Assembly (NCBI GenBank): GCA_937990185.1
Contig: CALKBI010000024.1
Span: 1-64,000 of the forward strand
Length of the DNA: 64,000 nucleotides
From: an uncultured Neomegalonema sp.
GTDB taxonomy: Bacteria > Pseudomonadota > Alphaproteobacteria > Rhodobacterales > Rhodobacteraceae
Direction: 5' to 3'
A program made the position numbers and the translations under genes. Numbering within the stretch: the stretch's first letter is position 1; each line of letters opens with the position of its first letter. Below are positions 26,668-34,822 of the stretch, piece by piece. Below the pieces are notes generated by a model that was not told where the DNA came from, searched no databases, and saw only the letters and a list, made by a program, of their open reading frames with translations.

Positions 26668-27645
26668 TTAATTCGACGCAGCCAGTCCAAGTACTGTGTC
26701 GATCAAGGCTTGTCCGCCTTCAACCGAGGATGCAAACTCTTCATAAATAGGCTTTGATGCCTCGATGAAGGCGGCTTTGTCAGGGTCATTCACCTCAACG
26801 CCAGCGTCTTCGATGACTTTTAAAAGTTCGACCTCAAGCTCGGCAGCTTTTTTGTACACCTCTTCCTGCGAAGACGCTGCACAGGCTTCAAGTTCGATGC
26901 GAACATCAAGAGGCAGCTTGGCGAAGTGCTTGGCTGATACCAGCACATAAGCTGGCGTGTACACATGCCCGGTACGCGAGAGGTACTTTTGCACCTCTTG
27001 GAATTTTGCCGAAGCAATCTGAGCGTAAGGATTTTCCTGTCCGTCGATCACACCGGTTTGGAGTGCGGTGAACACTTCGGAAAACGCCATCGGTGTCGGG
27101 TTCGCGCCATAGAGCTTGAACATCTTCACGCGCCACGCGCCTTTTGGTGTGCGCAGCTTGATGCCATCGAGATCAGCTGGAACATTAATCGGGCGCGTGT
27201 TGTTGGTGATATTGCGGAATCCATTCTCGAAATATCCGAGGATGCGATAACCCTTTGCATTCGCCGCATCTTGGAACGTTCCGCCAAGTGCCTTTTGCAC
27301 ACGGCTCATGTGGTCACGGTCCTGAATGATATACGGCATCTCGAAGATACCGAACTCATCTGAAACCGATGACATCACCGAAGACGGTAGGGCAAAATCA
27401 ACCTGTCCCAGTTTCAGCTTTTGCAGCAGCTCTTTATCTTTACCAAGCTGTGACGATCCGAAGGTTTGCACCTCGCCCTTGTCGCCAAGCGCCGAGTTAG
27501 CGCATTGTGCGAAAGCGTTCACGCTGTATTCAAACAGCGATCCAGGCTTTCCTACATGGCCAAATTTCAAAACTTCGGCTGCATTTGCTGCACCGCCGAT
27601 CAGGCCCAGAGCAAGAGCGCCCGCGACTATCCGGTTCATGGTCAT
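26668..27645 (-). CDS. dctP: TRAP substrate-binding protein DctP
   Basis: A periplasmic solute receptor of 325 residues with a Sec signal peptide (cleavage after A-N-A, residue 22). The family core AFSEVFTALQTGVIDGQENPYAQIAS (about 168-193) contains the ligand-pocket Gln/Glu/Asn region, and Arg in IKLRTPKG (about 145-152) is the expected carboxylate-binding Arg. The substrate is therefore likely a carboxylic acid. The start has a strong GGGAGGAAAG ribosome site. Confidence 0.94.
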   Translation of the reverse strand: MTMNRIVAGALALGLIGGAANAAEVLKFGHVGKPGSLFEYSVNAFAQCANSALGDKGEVQTFGSSQLGKDKELLQKLKLGQVDFALPSSVMSSVSDEFGIFEMPYIIQDRDHMSRVQKALGGTFQDAANAKGYRILGYFENGFRNITNNTRPINVPADLDGIKLRTPKGAWRVKMFKLYGANPTPMAFSEVFTALQTGVIDGQENPYAQIASAKFQEVQKYLSRTGHVYTPAYVLVSAKHFAKLPLDVRIELEACAASSQEEVYKKAAELEVELLKVIEDAGVEVNDPDKAAFIEASKPIYEEFASSVEGGQALIDTVLGLAASN

Positions 27646-27660
27646 AACTTTCCTCCCGTT

Positions 27661-27687
27661 GAATTAATAAGACGACCAGATTAATTC
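27661..27687. promoter_or_regulatory. Inverted repeat upstream of dctP
   Basis: GAATTAAT and ATTAATTC form a perfect 8-bp inverted repeat with an 11-bp spacer, 15 bp upstream of the dctP ATG and 17 bp after the aminotransferase stop. The geometry suits a dimeric regulator operator. No regulator gene is nearby. Confidence 0.4.
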
Positions 27688-27704
27688 CGGTTCGTTTTTT
27701 ATGG

Positions 27705-28883
27705 TCAGTTTGTTCCCTTCAGTGGCGTTGCTGCAAGGAAATCCATAGCGGCTTGTGCGCCTCCTTTTTCGTAGGAAACGCCAGCCCGTTGCAGGCCCAT
27801 TTCTACACCACAAAGTGTGCCCATCAAAGTCAGATCATTGAAATCGCCCAAATGTCCGATTCTGAAGACACGATCCGCAATCTTATTCAGGCCCGTACCG
27901 AGCGACATATCGAACCCGTCCAAGATTGTCTGGCGCAAGGCATCGGCGCCTTTCCCGTCCGGCATCACGACAGCCGTCAACGAGTCTGAATAGAGCGCCG
28001 GATCTTGGCAGAGTATTTCGAGACCCCAAGCTCGCACAGCAGTTCGCGTTGCTTCGCCGTGCCTTGTGTGGCGTGCAAAGACATTCTCCAGCCCTTCCTC
28101 GGATAGCATGTCGATTGCTTCACGCAGACCATAGAGCAGGGTGGTTGCGGGTGTGTAAGGGAAAAATCCGCTCCCGTTCGGGCCGGTCATGTCCAGCCAA
28201 TCCCAATATGAGCGCTTTGTGCCTCCGGCTTTTGCGACCGCCATAGCCTTTTCGCTGACGGCATTGAAAGAAAGGCCGGGGGGCAGCATCAATCCCTTTT
28301 GCGACCCTGCAACGACAACATCGACACCCCATTCGTCGGTGCGGAAATCAATCGACCCGAGCGATGAAATCGTATCGACCATGAGCAGCGCAGGGTGGTT
28401 TGCCCCATCCATTGCGCGCCGGATCGACGGAATATCCGAGGTAATCCCCGTTGAGGTATCGTTGTGAACGACGCAGACGGCTTTGATGGAGTGATTGGTA
28501 TCTGCTTTTAATTGCTCGGCAATCGCCTCAGCATTGGCCCCGTTGCGCCAATCGCCTTGCATGAATAATGGCTCGAACCCTAACCGTTCCGCCATTTTTT
28601 TCCAAAGCGTCGCGAACTGTCCCGTTTCATACATCAGCACAGAATCATTTGGGGCAAGCGTGTTGACCAGTGCCGCTTCCCATGCCCCTGTGCCCGAAGC
28701 AGGAAAGATAAAGACGTGGTTCTTTGTCTTGAAAATCGGCTTTAAGTCTTCAAGGATACTTTGCCCGAGATCGCCGAATTCCGGCCCCCGGTGGTCCATG
28801 ACCGCGCGGTGCATGGCCCGGAGTATTCGGTCAGGCGTATTCGTTGGCCCCGGAATTTGGAGGAAATGACGTCCCGATTTCAT
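27705..28883 (-). CDS. Serine/alanine-glyoxylate aminotransferase family (class V)
   Basis: A PLP enzyme of about 392 residues, fold type I class V, that transfers an amino group to glyoxylate. N-terminal PGPTNTPDRILRAM and DHRGPEFGDL are characteristic. HNDTSTG, the Asp in LMVDTISSLGS and the Schiff-base Lys in GSQKGLMLPPGLSF follow. The start is ATG 28883 (GGAGAG seven bases ahead); ATG 28889 is possible. It is divergent from the FAD/Fe-S dehydrogenase and upstream of the TRAP genes. The amino donor (Ser, Ala or Asp) cannot be told. Confidence 0.88.
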   Translation of the reverse strand: MKSGRHFLQIPGPTNTPDRILRAMHRAVMDHRGPEFGDLGQSILEDLKPIFKTKNHVFIFPASGTGAWEAALVNTLAPNDSVLMYETGQFATLWKKMAERLGFEPLFMQGDWRNGANAEAIAEQLKADTNHSIKAVCVVHNDTSTGITSDIPSIRRAMDGANHPALLMVDTISSLGSIDFRTDEWGVDVVVAGSQKGLMLPPGLSFNAVSEKAMAVAKAGGTKRSYWDWLDMTGPNGSGFFPYTPATTLLYGLREAIDMLSEEGLENVFARHTRHGEATRTAVRAWGLEILCQDPALYSDSLTAVVMPDGKGADALRQTILDGFDMSLGTGLNKIADRVFRIGHLGDFNDLTLMGTLCGVEMGLQRAGVSYEKGGAQAAMDFLAATPLKGTN

Positions 28884-28971
28884 TCGCATTCTCTCCAATA
28901 GAGGTACTTGATATTGCTTGTTTCTCCCTTTTAATGAATTTCGTATTCTACTATCGGTCAAGTGGTAATTT

Positions 28972-31860
28972 ATGCTCGAACCTTCGGTGCTGACGAAACT
29001 GCGTGACGAAATCGAAGGCGATGTGCTGTCCAGCGCATTTGATCTGGGGCGTTATGCGACCGATGCTTCCTTTTATCAGATTGTGCCGAAGGTCGTCGTT
29101 GTGCCGCGCCGGTGGAGCGATGTTGAGGCGACGCTTGCTATCGCGCGTGAGGCCGGAATTCCGGTTACGGCACGCGGTGGAGGGACTTCACAAGCAGGGC
29201 AAACGATTAATGACAGCATCGTCGTTGATTTTTCCAAGCATCTGAACCGCGTTCTTGAATACGATCCGCAAACGCGAAAGGCGGTTGTTGAACCCGGATT
29301 GGTGCTCGACGAATTAAATCGACACCTGAAGAAGGATGGCCTCTGGTTCCCGGTCGATGTGTCTACGGCGTCTCGTGCGACCATTGGCGGGATGACGGCA
29401 AATAATTCCTGTGGCTCGCGTTCGATCCGCTACGGCATGATGCGCGATAATGTTGCCTCGCTTGATGCGCTGATGGTGGATGGCACGAAGCGGCATTTTG
29501 GTCTTGTCCAAGACGGAGATAGCTTAGGCGCGGAACTGGCCCGCCTTGGTGCGCGCGAGGCGGAGGAAATCACCGCAAGATTACCTCGTGCTGCTCGACG
29601 GGTTGGCGGCTATAATATTGATGCGTTGTTGCCGGGCGATATGCCGCCTAATCTTGCGACCTTGTTGGTGGGGTCCGAAGGCACGCTTGCAATTACCGAA
29701 AAGGTCGAGCTGAAACTGTCTCCGGTCTTGGGGAAGAAGACACTGGGTGTTTGTCATTTTCCAACCTTCTACGCGGCGATGGATGCGGCGCAGCATATCG
29801 TAAAACTTGGCCCTGTTGCCGTTGAATTGGTCGATCATAACATGATCGCCCTCGGTCGCGATATTCCTCAATTTCGTCCCATCGTGGATGAGTTTGTGAA
29901 AGGCGATCCGGCGGCGCTTTTGCTGGTGGAGTTTGCCGAGGAGGATACGACTGAGAACGCGCGGCGCTTGGCGGGCTTACACGATCTGATGGCTGAGCTT
30001 GGGTATGCTTTTGACGATCTCGGCAAACAACCAGGCGGTGTTGTTGAGGCGCTAGACCCCGCTTTTCAAGCACGTATCTGGGGGGTGAGAACGCAGGGTC
30101 TCAATATCATGATGTCGATGAAATCGGAGGGTAAGCCGGTTTCATTCGTGGAGGATTGCGCGGTCGCGCTGGAACACCTTGCCGCTTTTACCGAGCGATT
30201 GACTGAGGTATTTCGCAAGCACGGCACGGATGGCACGTGGTATGCGCATGCCTCGGTCGGCTTGCTGCATGTGCGCCCGGTTTTGAACTTGCGCGAAGAC
30301 CTTGGCGCAAAGCAACTGCGCGCGATTGCCGAAGAAGCCTTTGACCTCGTGGCCGAATATAAAGGCAGTCATTCGGGCGAGCATGGGGATGGCATTGTCC
30401 GGTCCGAGTTCCATGAGAAAATGTTCGGCTCGCGCATTGTCCGAGCGTTCGAAGAGGTAAAGCAGCATTTCGATCCGGCGAACATGCTGAACCCCGGCAA
30501 GATTGTTCACCCGCCAAAGATGGATGACCGGACGCTGTTTCGCACCCCGCCGGAGTATCGGCAACAGAGTATCCAGACGGCTTTTGATTGGTCGGATTGG
30601 CCCGGTGGCCTCGTCGGTGCAGCAGAGATGTGCAACAACAACGGCGCGTGCCGAAAGCTGGAAGGCGGGGCGATGTGTCCCAGTTATCGCGCCACCCGAA
30701 ACGAACGTGACCTGACACGCGGACGCGCGAACACGTTGCGCCTCGCCTTAACAGGACAGTTAGGCCAAGACGCCTTTGCCAGTGATGAGATGGCCGAGAC
30801 GATGAAGCTCTGTGTCTCGTGCAAAGCCTGTAAACGGGAATGCCCGATGTCAGTCGATATGGCCGCGATGAAAACGGAGGTTCTCGCCGCCCGTGCCGCG
30901 CAAGGTAAGATTGGTTTGCGGGATAGGCTCGTCGCGCATCTGCCCCGATACGCGCCGCTACTGTCCAAGTTACGCTTTCTCGCAAACGCGCGTGATGCCG
31001 TGCCGGGGGTGGCATCAGCTTCCGAATGGATGTTCGGTTTAAGCGCGCGGCGGACCCTTCCCAAATGGCAATCGCCCTTTGCCGCCGATCATGCTCCGCG
31101 CACCCATCAGAGCGGGGCGAAAACGGTTCTGCTTTGGGCGGATACTTTCAACCGTTATTTCGAGCCGGAAAATCTCTATGCTGCATCGCGCGTTCTGACC
31201 GCCGCAGGATACAATGTCGAAATCGCGGGGCCGGAAGATGATCGCCCGTTATGTTGCGGGCGGACCTATCTTGCTGCCGGATTGGTAGATCGAGCGGTTG
31301 CGGAGATGGCGCGATCTGCCGCTCATCTGCTGCCCCGCATCGAAGCCGGAGCAACGGTTGTCGGGCTGGAGCCGTCATGCTTGCTCACCTTCCGCGATGA
31401 GGCTCCGCGTCTGACAGACAGCGGGTGGACCGAAGATGCCGCGCGGCGGGTCATGTTGTTTGAAGAGTTCATTGCCGCCGAAATGGATTCGGGGGATTTC
31501 GCACTGCCTCTCGCGCCAATTGCAAAGAGAGCCTTTTTACACGGGCATTGCCATCAAAAGGCTCACGCGGTGATGGGGTCAGTTGAAAAGGTACTGGGTC
31601 TTATTCCTAACCTTTCGGTTGAGCTGATCGAGTCAAGCTGCTGTGGAATGGCGGGCGTGTTCGGATATCAGGCCGAGACCTACGATGTCTCAAAAGCGAT
31701 GGCCGAATTGTCGCTTGCTCCCGCAGTGAAGGCCGCGTCGCCTGATGATTTGATCGTTGCCGATGGCACGTCCTGCCGTCATCAGATTACAGATTTCGGA
31801 GGCCGCGAAGCTTTGCACGTCGCGCGCCTACTTGAGATGGCACACATGGCGGTTGAATGA
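28972..31860 (+). CDS. FAD/Fe-S D-2-hydroxyacid dehydrogenase
   Basis: The 962-residue fused oxidoreductase contains an FAD_binding_4 domain (about 30-180; RGGGTSQAGQ), an FAD-oxidase C domain (about 210-500; HSGEHGDGIVRSEF), a ferredoxin-like region with two Cys clusters (CNNNGACRKLEGGAMCP and CVSCKACKRECP, about 545-630) and two CCG domains (LCCGRTY and SSCCGMAG, about 750-900). This layout oxidises D-lactate, glycolate or D-2-hydroxyglutarate-like acids and delivers electrons to quinone or cytochrome. It faces the glyoxylate aminotransferase across an 88-bp gap. Confidence 0.92.
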   Translation: MLEPSVLTKLRDEIEGDVLSSAFDLGRYATDASFYQIVPKVVVVPRRWSDVEATLAIAREAGIPVTARGGGTSQAGQTINDSIVVDFSKHLNRVLEYDPQTRKAVVEPGLVLDELNRHLKKDGLWFPVDVSTASRATIGGMTANNSCGSRSIRYGMMRDNVASLDALMVDGTKRHFGLVQDGDSLGAELARLGAREAEEITARLPRAARRVGGYNIDALLPGDMPPNLATLLVGSEGTLAITEKVELKLSPVLGKKTLGVCHFPTFYAAMDAAQHIVKLGPVAVELVDHNMIALGRDIPQFRPIVDEFVKGDPAALLLVEFAEEDTTENARRLAGLHDLMAELGYAFDDLGKQPGGVVEALDPAFQARIWGVRTQGLNIMMSMKSEGKPVSFVEDCAVALEHLAAFTERLTEVFRKHGTDGTWYAHASVGLLHVRPVLNLREDLGAKQLRAIAEEAFDLVAEYKGSHSGEHGDGIVRSEFHEKMFGSRIVRAFEEVKQHFDPANMLNPGKIVHPPKMDDRTLFRTPPEYRQQSIQTAFDWSDWPGGLVGAAEMCNNNGACRKLEGGAMCPSYRATRNERDLTRGRANTLRLALTGQLGQDAFASDEMAETMKLCVSCKACKRECPMSVDMAAMKTEVLAARAAQGKIGLRDRLVAHLPRYAPLLSKLRFLANARDAVPGVASASEWMFGLSARRTLPKWQSPFAADHAPRTHQSGAKTVLLWADTFNRYFEPENLYAASRVLTAAGYNVEIAGPEDDRPLCCGRTYLAAGLVDRAVAEMARSAAHLLPRIEAGATVVGLEPSCLLTFRDEAPRLTDSGWTEDAARRVMLFEEFIAAEMDSGDFALPLAPIAKRAFLHGHCHQKAHAVMGSVEKVLGLIPNLSVELIESSCCGMAGVFGYQAETYDVSKAMAELSLAPAVKAASPDDLIVADGTSCRHQITDFGGREALHVARLLEMAHMAVE

Positions 31861-32013
31861 CGGATTTATTCAGCATTCTTCGTACCTTGTAACGTGTGAA
31901 AACTGCTCTCGTAATCCTCAAGCGATCGTCATAGCTGTTGATTGAACCATTCCGCCAACCGGAACATTTGTCGTTATAGAACGTGCTCTAAACGAAGGCT
32001 GGAATGTTGCTCT

Positions 32014-33303
32014 ATGTCTGACAAGATCATTGTCACTTGCCCAAATTGTCAGACGAATTTTCTCGCCATTTCAGGTCGGTTTATACCGGATGGCCGTCGG
32101 GTCCGCTGTGCAAAATGCGATCATGGTTGGTTCCACAAAATCGGCGGCGGTGAGGCATCGTGCGGGAACGCCGGTATTCCGGGTGCATCTTCAGACCATC
32201 TTTTAGCGCGTAGGCCGCTCGGGAATGTTCCTATGGCTGCGGGCGGTTCTGCTGTTATGAGCGGGGGACCCGGCTTTGCTGACGTGCTCTCTTCGAGGGC
32301 AATAGACGGCGTATCGTCGCTATTCCCTGCGGGCATCTTCAAAGGCGTGTTCGCTGCGACCATTATCGCCTGTGCCGCAAAGTTCATTTCGGATCAATAC
32401 GGCGCGCCTGCAATGTTGATGGCTTTGCTCATCGGCATGTCATTTCAATTCATGCATGAAGACGAACGGTGTCGGCCCGGTATCGAGTTTACAGCAAAGA
32501 CCGTGCTGCGTGTCGGGGTCGCTTTGCTGGGGCTGCGGATCAGCGCGCAAATGCTGGCGGGTCTTGGTGTCTCTAGCATTTTGTGGATTATGGGGGGCGT
32601 AGTTGCGACGATCTGTTTCGGTCTTATCGGGGCGAGGCTGTTATCGCGGGGATGGCGGTTCGGTCTGTTGACCGGCGGAGCCGTCGCGATTTGCGGGGCA
32701 TCGGCGGCTATGGCGATTGCGGCGGTGATGCCGAATAACCGGAACTCGGAAACCAATCTCACTTTTACTGTTATTGGCGTCACGGTGCTGAGTACCATCG
32801 CGATGATCCTTTATCCGTTTATCCTTGGCTATGTAGGATTAAGTGACCGCGATGCCGGATTTTTCATCGGGGCAACGATTCACGACGTCGCGCAGGTCGT
32901 CGGCGCGGGCTACACGATTTCCGAAGAAACGGGCGATGTCGCGACGGTCGTGAAGATGTTCCGCGTCGCGATGCTGGCGCCAATCGTCTTTTTTGCCTCT
33001 GTGATCATCGCGCGCATGGCCGCGTCTCAGCCCGGAGAGCAGCCGCCTTTGTTGCCCGCTTTCGTTGTTGCATTCATGTTGTTGGTTGCGCTCAACTCCG
33101 TCGTGACTTTACCCGCAGAACTAACGGCGTTGGCCGAAGTGGTATCGCGCTGGATGCTGTTGATTGCCGTTGCCGCCGTCGGCATGAAAACCTCGCTGAC
33201 AGAGATCAAAAATGTCGGCCCCGCAGCAATCACTTTGATCGTCGCGGAGACCCTGTTTATCGCCGGAGGATTTGCCCTGTTGATGATGCTTCAAGCATCA
33301 TAA
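32014..33303 (+). CDS. Zinc ribbon fused to YeiH/UPF0324 membrane protein
   Basis: The reading frame encodes 429 residues. Residues 1-42 are an MJ0042 zinc ribbon (C9-x2-C12, C32-x2-C35). A flexible linker (about 45-110) leads to a UPF0324/YeiH putative sulfate exporter with about ten helices, including GVALLGLRISAQML and FFIGATIHDVAQVVGAGYTIS. The frame is continuous with no frameshift. The ATG 32014 follows a short gap without a clear ribosome site; internal Met codons in the linker could give a YeiH-only product. YeiH proteins normally lack this ribbon. Confidence 0.85.
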   Translation: MSDKIIVTCPNCQTNFLAISGRFIPDGRRVRCAKCDHGWFHKIGGGEASCGNAGIPGASSDHLLARRPLGNVPMAAGGSAVMSGGPGFADVLSSRAIDGVSSLFPAGIFKGVFAATIIACAAKFISDQYGAPAMLMALLIGMSFQFMHEDERCRPGIEFTAKTVLRVGVALLGLRISAQMLAGLGVSSILWIMGGVVATICFGLIGARLLSRGWRFGLLTGGAVAICGASAAMAIAAVMPNNRNSETNLTFTVIGVTVLSTIAMILYPFILGYVGLSDRDAGFFIGATIHDVAQVVGAGYTISEETGDVATVVKMFRVAMLAPIVFFASVIIARMAASQPGEQPPLLPAFVVAFMLLVALNSVVTLPAELTALAEVVSRWMLLIAVAAVGMKTSLTEIKNVGPAAITLIVAETLFIAGGFALLMMLQAS

Positions 33304-33638
33304 CAGATAAGCTCTGCGCGGACTCTTCATCTCAAAAATCGCGTCCCTTGGGTGCGGATATAATTTTTATGATTGCCGGTGAGGGCGTTCAGACCATGCG
33401 GGAAAGTGCCGTAAGTCAGCCGCGACGATTGGGGTTGCCAAACTCAAGTGCGTTGATCTGTAGGCATGATCCGCAGGTGTCCTCAGCGCGTTGCTGATCA
33501 TAAGATCACCCGTCTTGATGAACGCCTCCGCGACTTCAGCATATAGGTACGAAATTAAGCATCGGGCTGCTGGCTGCTTCGCTGCTTTTCAAAAGAGGCA
33601 GCGGGCTTGTTGATTGATGCTATTTTTATGCTCGGTCT
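33304..33638. other. Gene-poor stretch with repeat copy A
   Basis: I find no gene here except a short open remnant on the minus strand inside the repeat at 33437-33522. The remainder shows no clear promoter or terminator. Confidence 0.5.
33437..33522 (+). repeat. 86-bp repeat, copy A
   Basis: This stretch reappears at 34536-34621 in the same orientation, with about 8 mismatches in 86 bases by eye. It contains the palindrome-like TGATCATAAGATCA. The minus strand is open for about 60 codons (KAAKQ...AFIKTGDLMISNALRTP...) but has no convincing start. The differences between the copies fall at all codon positions, which argues against selection on a protein. Confidence 0.8.
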
Positions 33639-33782
33639 TTACTTACAAATCGGACATTCGAGTTCGCAAAGGTAACATCCACGTTCAGGATCGACGCATC
33701 CATCCTCATCTTGGCAATCAAATATGACACCAGCACCTTCGCATTCAGGACAGTAGTCTTCAAATTCATCGTATTCATCCAT
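33639..33782 (-). CDS. Small Cys-rich protein (47 aa)
   Basis: A short, acidic peptide with eight Cys in four pairs: C11-x2-C14, C23-x5-C29, C36-x2-C39 and C43-x2-C46 (last pair CPIC just before the stop). It starts MDEYDEFEDYCPEC. The pairs suggest two small zinc knuckles or an Fe-S mini-protein. GGAGGCAAGGCG before the ATG is a strong ribosome site. It has no signal peptide, so it is cytoplasmic. I do not recognise a family. It lies between the two 86-bp repeats. Confidence 0.7.
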   Translation of the reverse strand: MDEYDEFEDYCPECEGAGVIFDCQDEDGCVDPERGCYLCELECPICK

Positions 33783-33860
33783 CGCCTTGCCTCCGATGAT
33801 AGTCATTGTCCCGATGATAAAGAAGAAGGGGCAGCGATGCCGCCCCCTACATCGCTTTGC

Positions 33861-34289
33861 TTAATAGGTTTGAAAGATTTGGCCGCTTTCGAACACGGGT
33901 GTTTCAGTACTGACAACGGTTTCGTAAACTATGCCATCAATCACTTCACTTACGATTCCGTTTTGACCATATTCAGTGTTGAAAACCGTTGGGTCAGACA
34001 GATCAGTCGCGAGCGTTTCGTAGGATGTGACATATGGCTCTTCGGCAACAGAGAATTGCTCACCGTAGGTTTGGTACTCAATGTATTCGACTGGCGAGGC
34101 CAAGGCGGTCTCGTCCTGATAAACATATTCGACCGCACCGTAATTGGTGCTTGAATATGGATTAGCCTGAAGCGACTCCGAACCGTAGCTATAGGTCACT
34201 CCGTCCGAAGAGAGAATTTCTGCATTAACGGAAGTGGTAACGCTTGCAACGAAAATTGCTGCAATCAAAACAAATGCGTTCTTACGCAT
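33861..34289 (-). CDS. Exported Tyr/Glu-rich protein of unknown function
   Basis: The 142-residue protein has a signal peptide (MRKNAFVLIAAIFVASV..., cleavage after V-N-A, residue 23). The mature part is unusually rich in Tyr, Ser, Glu and Thr, with Tyr-containing strands (VTYSYGSES, YGAVEYVYQDE, VEYIEYQTYGEQ, YVTSYETLA) and no Cys, suggesting a beta-rich or low-complexity secreted protein. I do not recognise a family. It is downstream of nothing obvious and has its own gap upstream. Confidence 0.65.
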   Translation of the reverse strand: MRKNAFVLIAAIFVASVTTSVNAEILSSDGVTYSYGSESLQANPYSSTNYGAVEYVYQDETALASPVEYIEYQTYGEQFSVAEEPYVTSYETLATDLSDPTVFNTEYGQNGIVSEVIDGIVYETVVSTETPVFESGQIFQTY

Positions 34290-34822
34290 GATCTTGCTCC
34301 GTGGATGGGCGCTTGAGCCACGCCCGGTCGCGGTTCACCATGAACTGCGCGTGATTCTATGCTCTCAAAATTTCGCCAAATATCGTCCGTTTTCGACATC
34401 CGAAAAAATTGATGTCGTTTTTTGGTAAGGAAATCTGGGCTGGAATGAAATAGGGTTCGTTAATTTCAGAGGCGAGGTGTAGCGCCGTGGCGGAATTTGA
34501 TATCCGTTTGTTGTTGAGAAAATGGTGTCGCGATAGGCAAACTCAACGGAGTTGATCTGTAGGCATGACCCACAGGTGTCCTCAGCGCGTTGCTGATCAT
34601 AAGATCACCCGTCTCGACGAATTGCTACCCTAGGCGTTACGCTGCATCGATTGCGTAACTGAACACCGAATTACCGCGCAAGAGCATCTTCACCGGACGC
34701 TCGGTAGCGGGGTTTGTCGGACGGATACGATGAATCTTACGCATTGAGTTTGAGAATTCCAATAGCTCAAAGGATTTCTGGACAGTGTTGTCGCAGTCAG
34801 ACGGATCGTTTAGAGTTATCGA
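34290..34822. other. Gene-poor stretch with repeat copy B
   Basis: No supportable gene is seen in these 533 bases. They contain repeat copy B (34536-34621) and otherwise unrecognised sequence. Confidence 0.5.
34536..34621 (+). repeat. 86-bp repeat, copy B
   Basis: Same orientation as copy A (33437-33522) and about 1.1 kb away. The two copies bracket the Cys-rich and Tyr-rich genes. Confidence 0.8.

Noticed and set aside
23123-31860. Beta-hydroxyaspartate cycle (bhcABCD)
   Set aside because: The aminotransferase resembles BhcA, but no hydroxyaspartate aldolase, dehydratase or iminosuccinate reductase gene is present.
33437-33600. A minus-strand frame in the 86-bp repeat as a transposase remnant
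   Set aside because: The frame lacks a start and any DDE or other transposase motif, and the copies differ at all codon positions.
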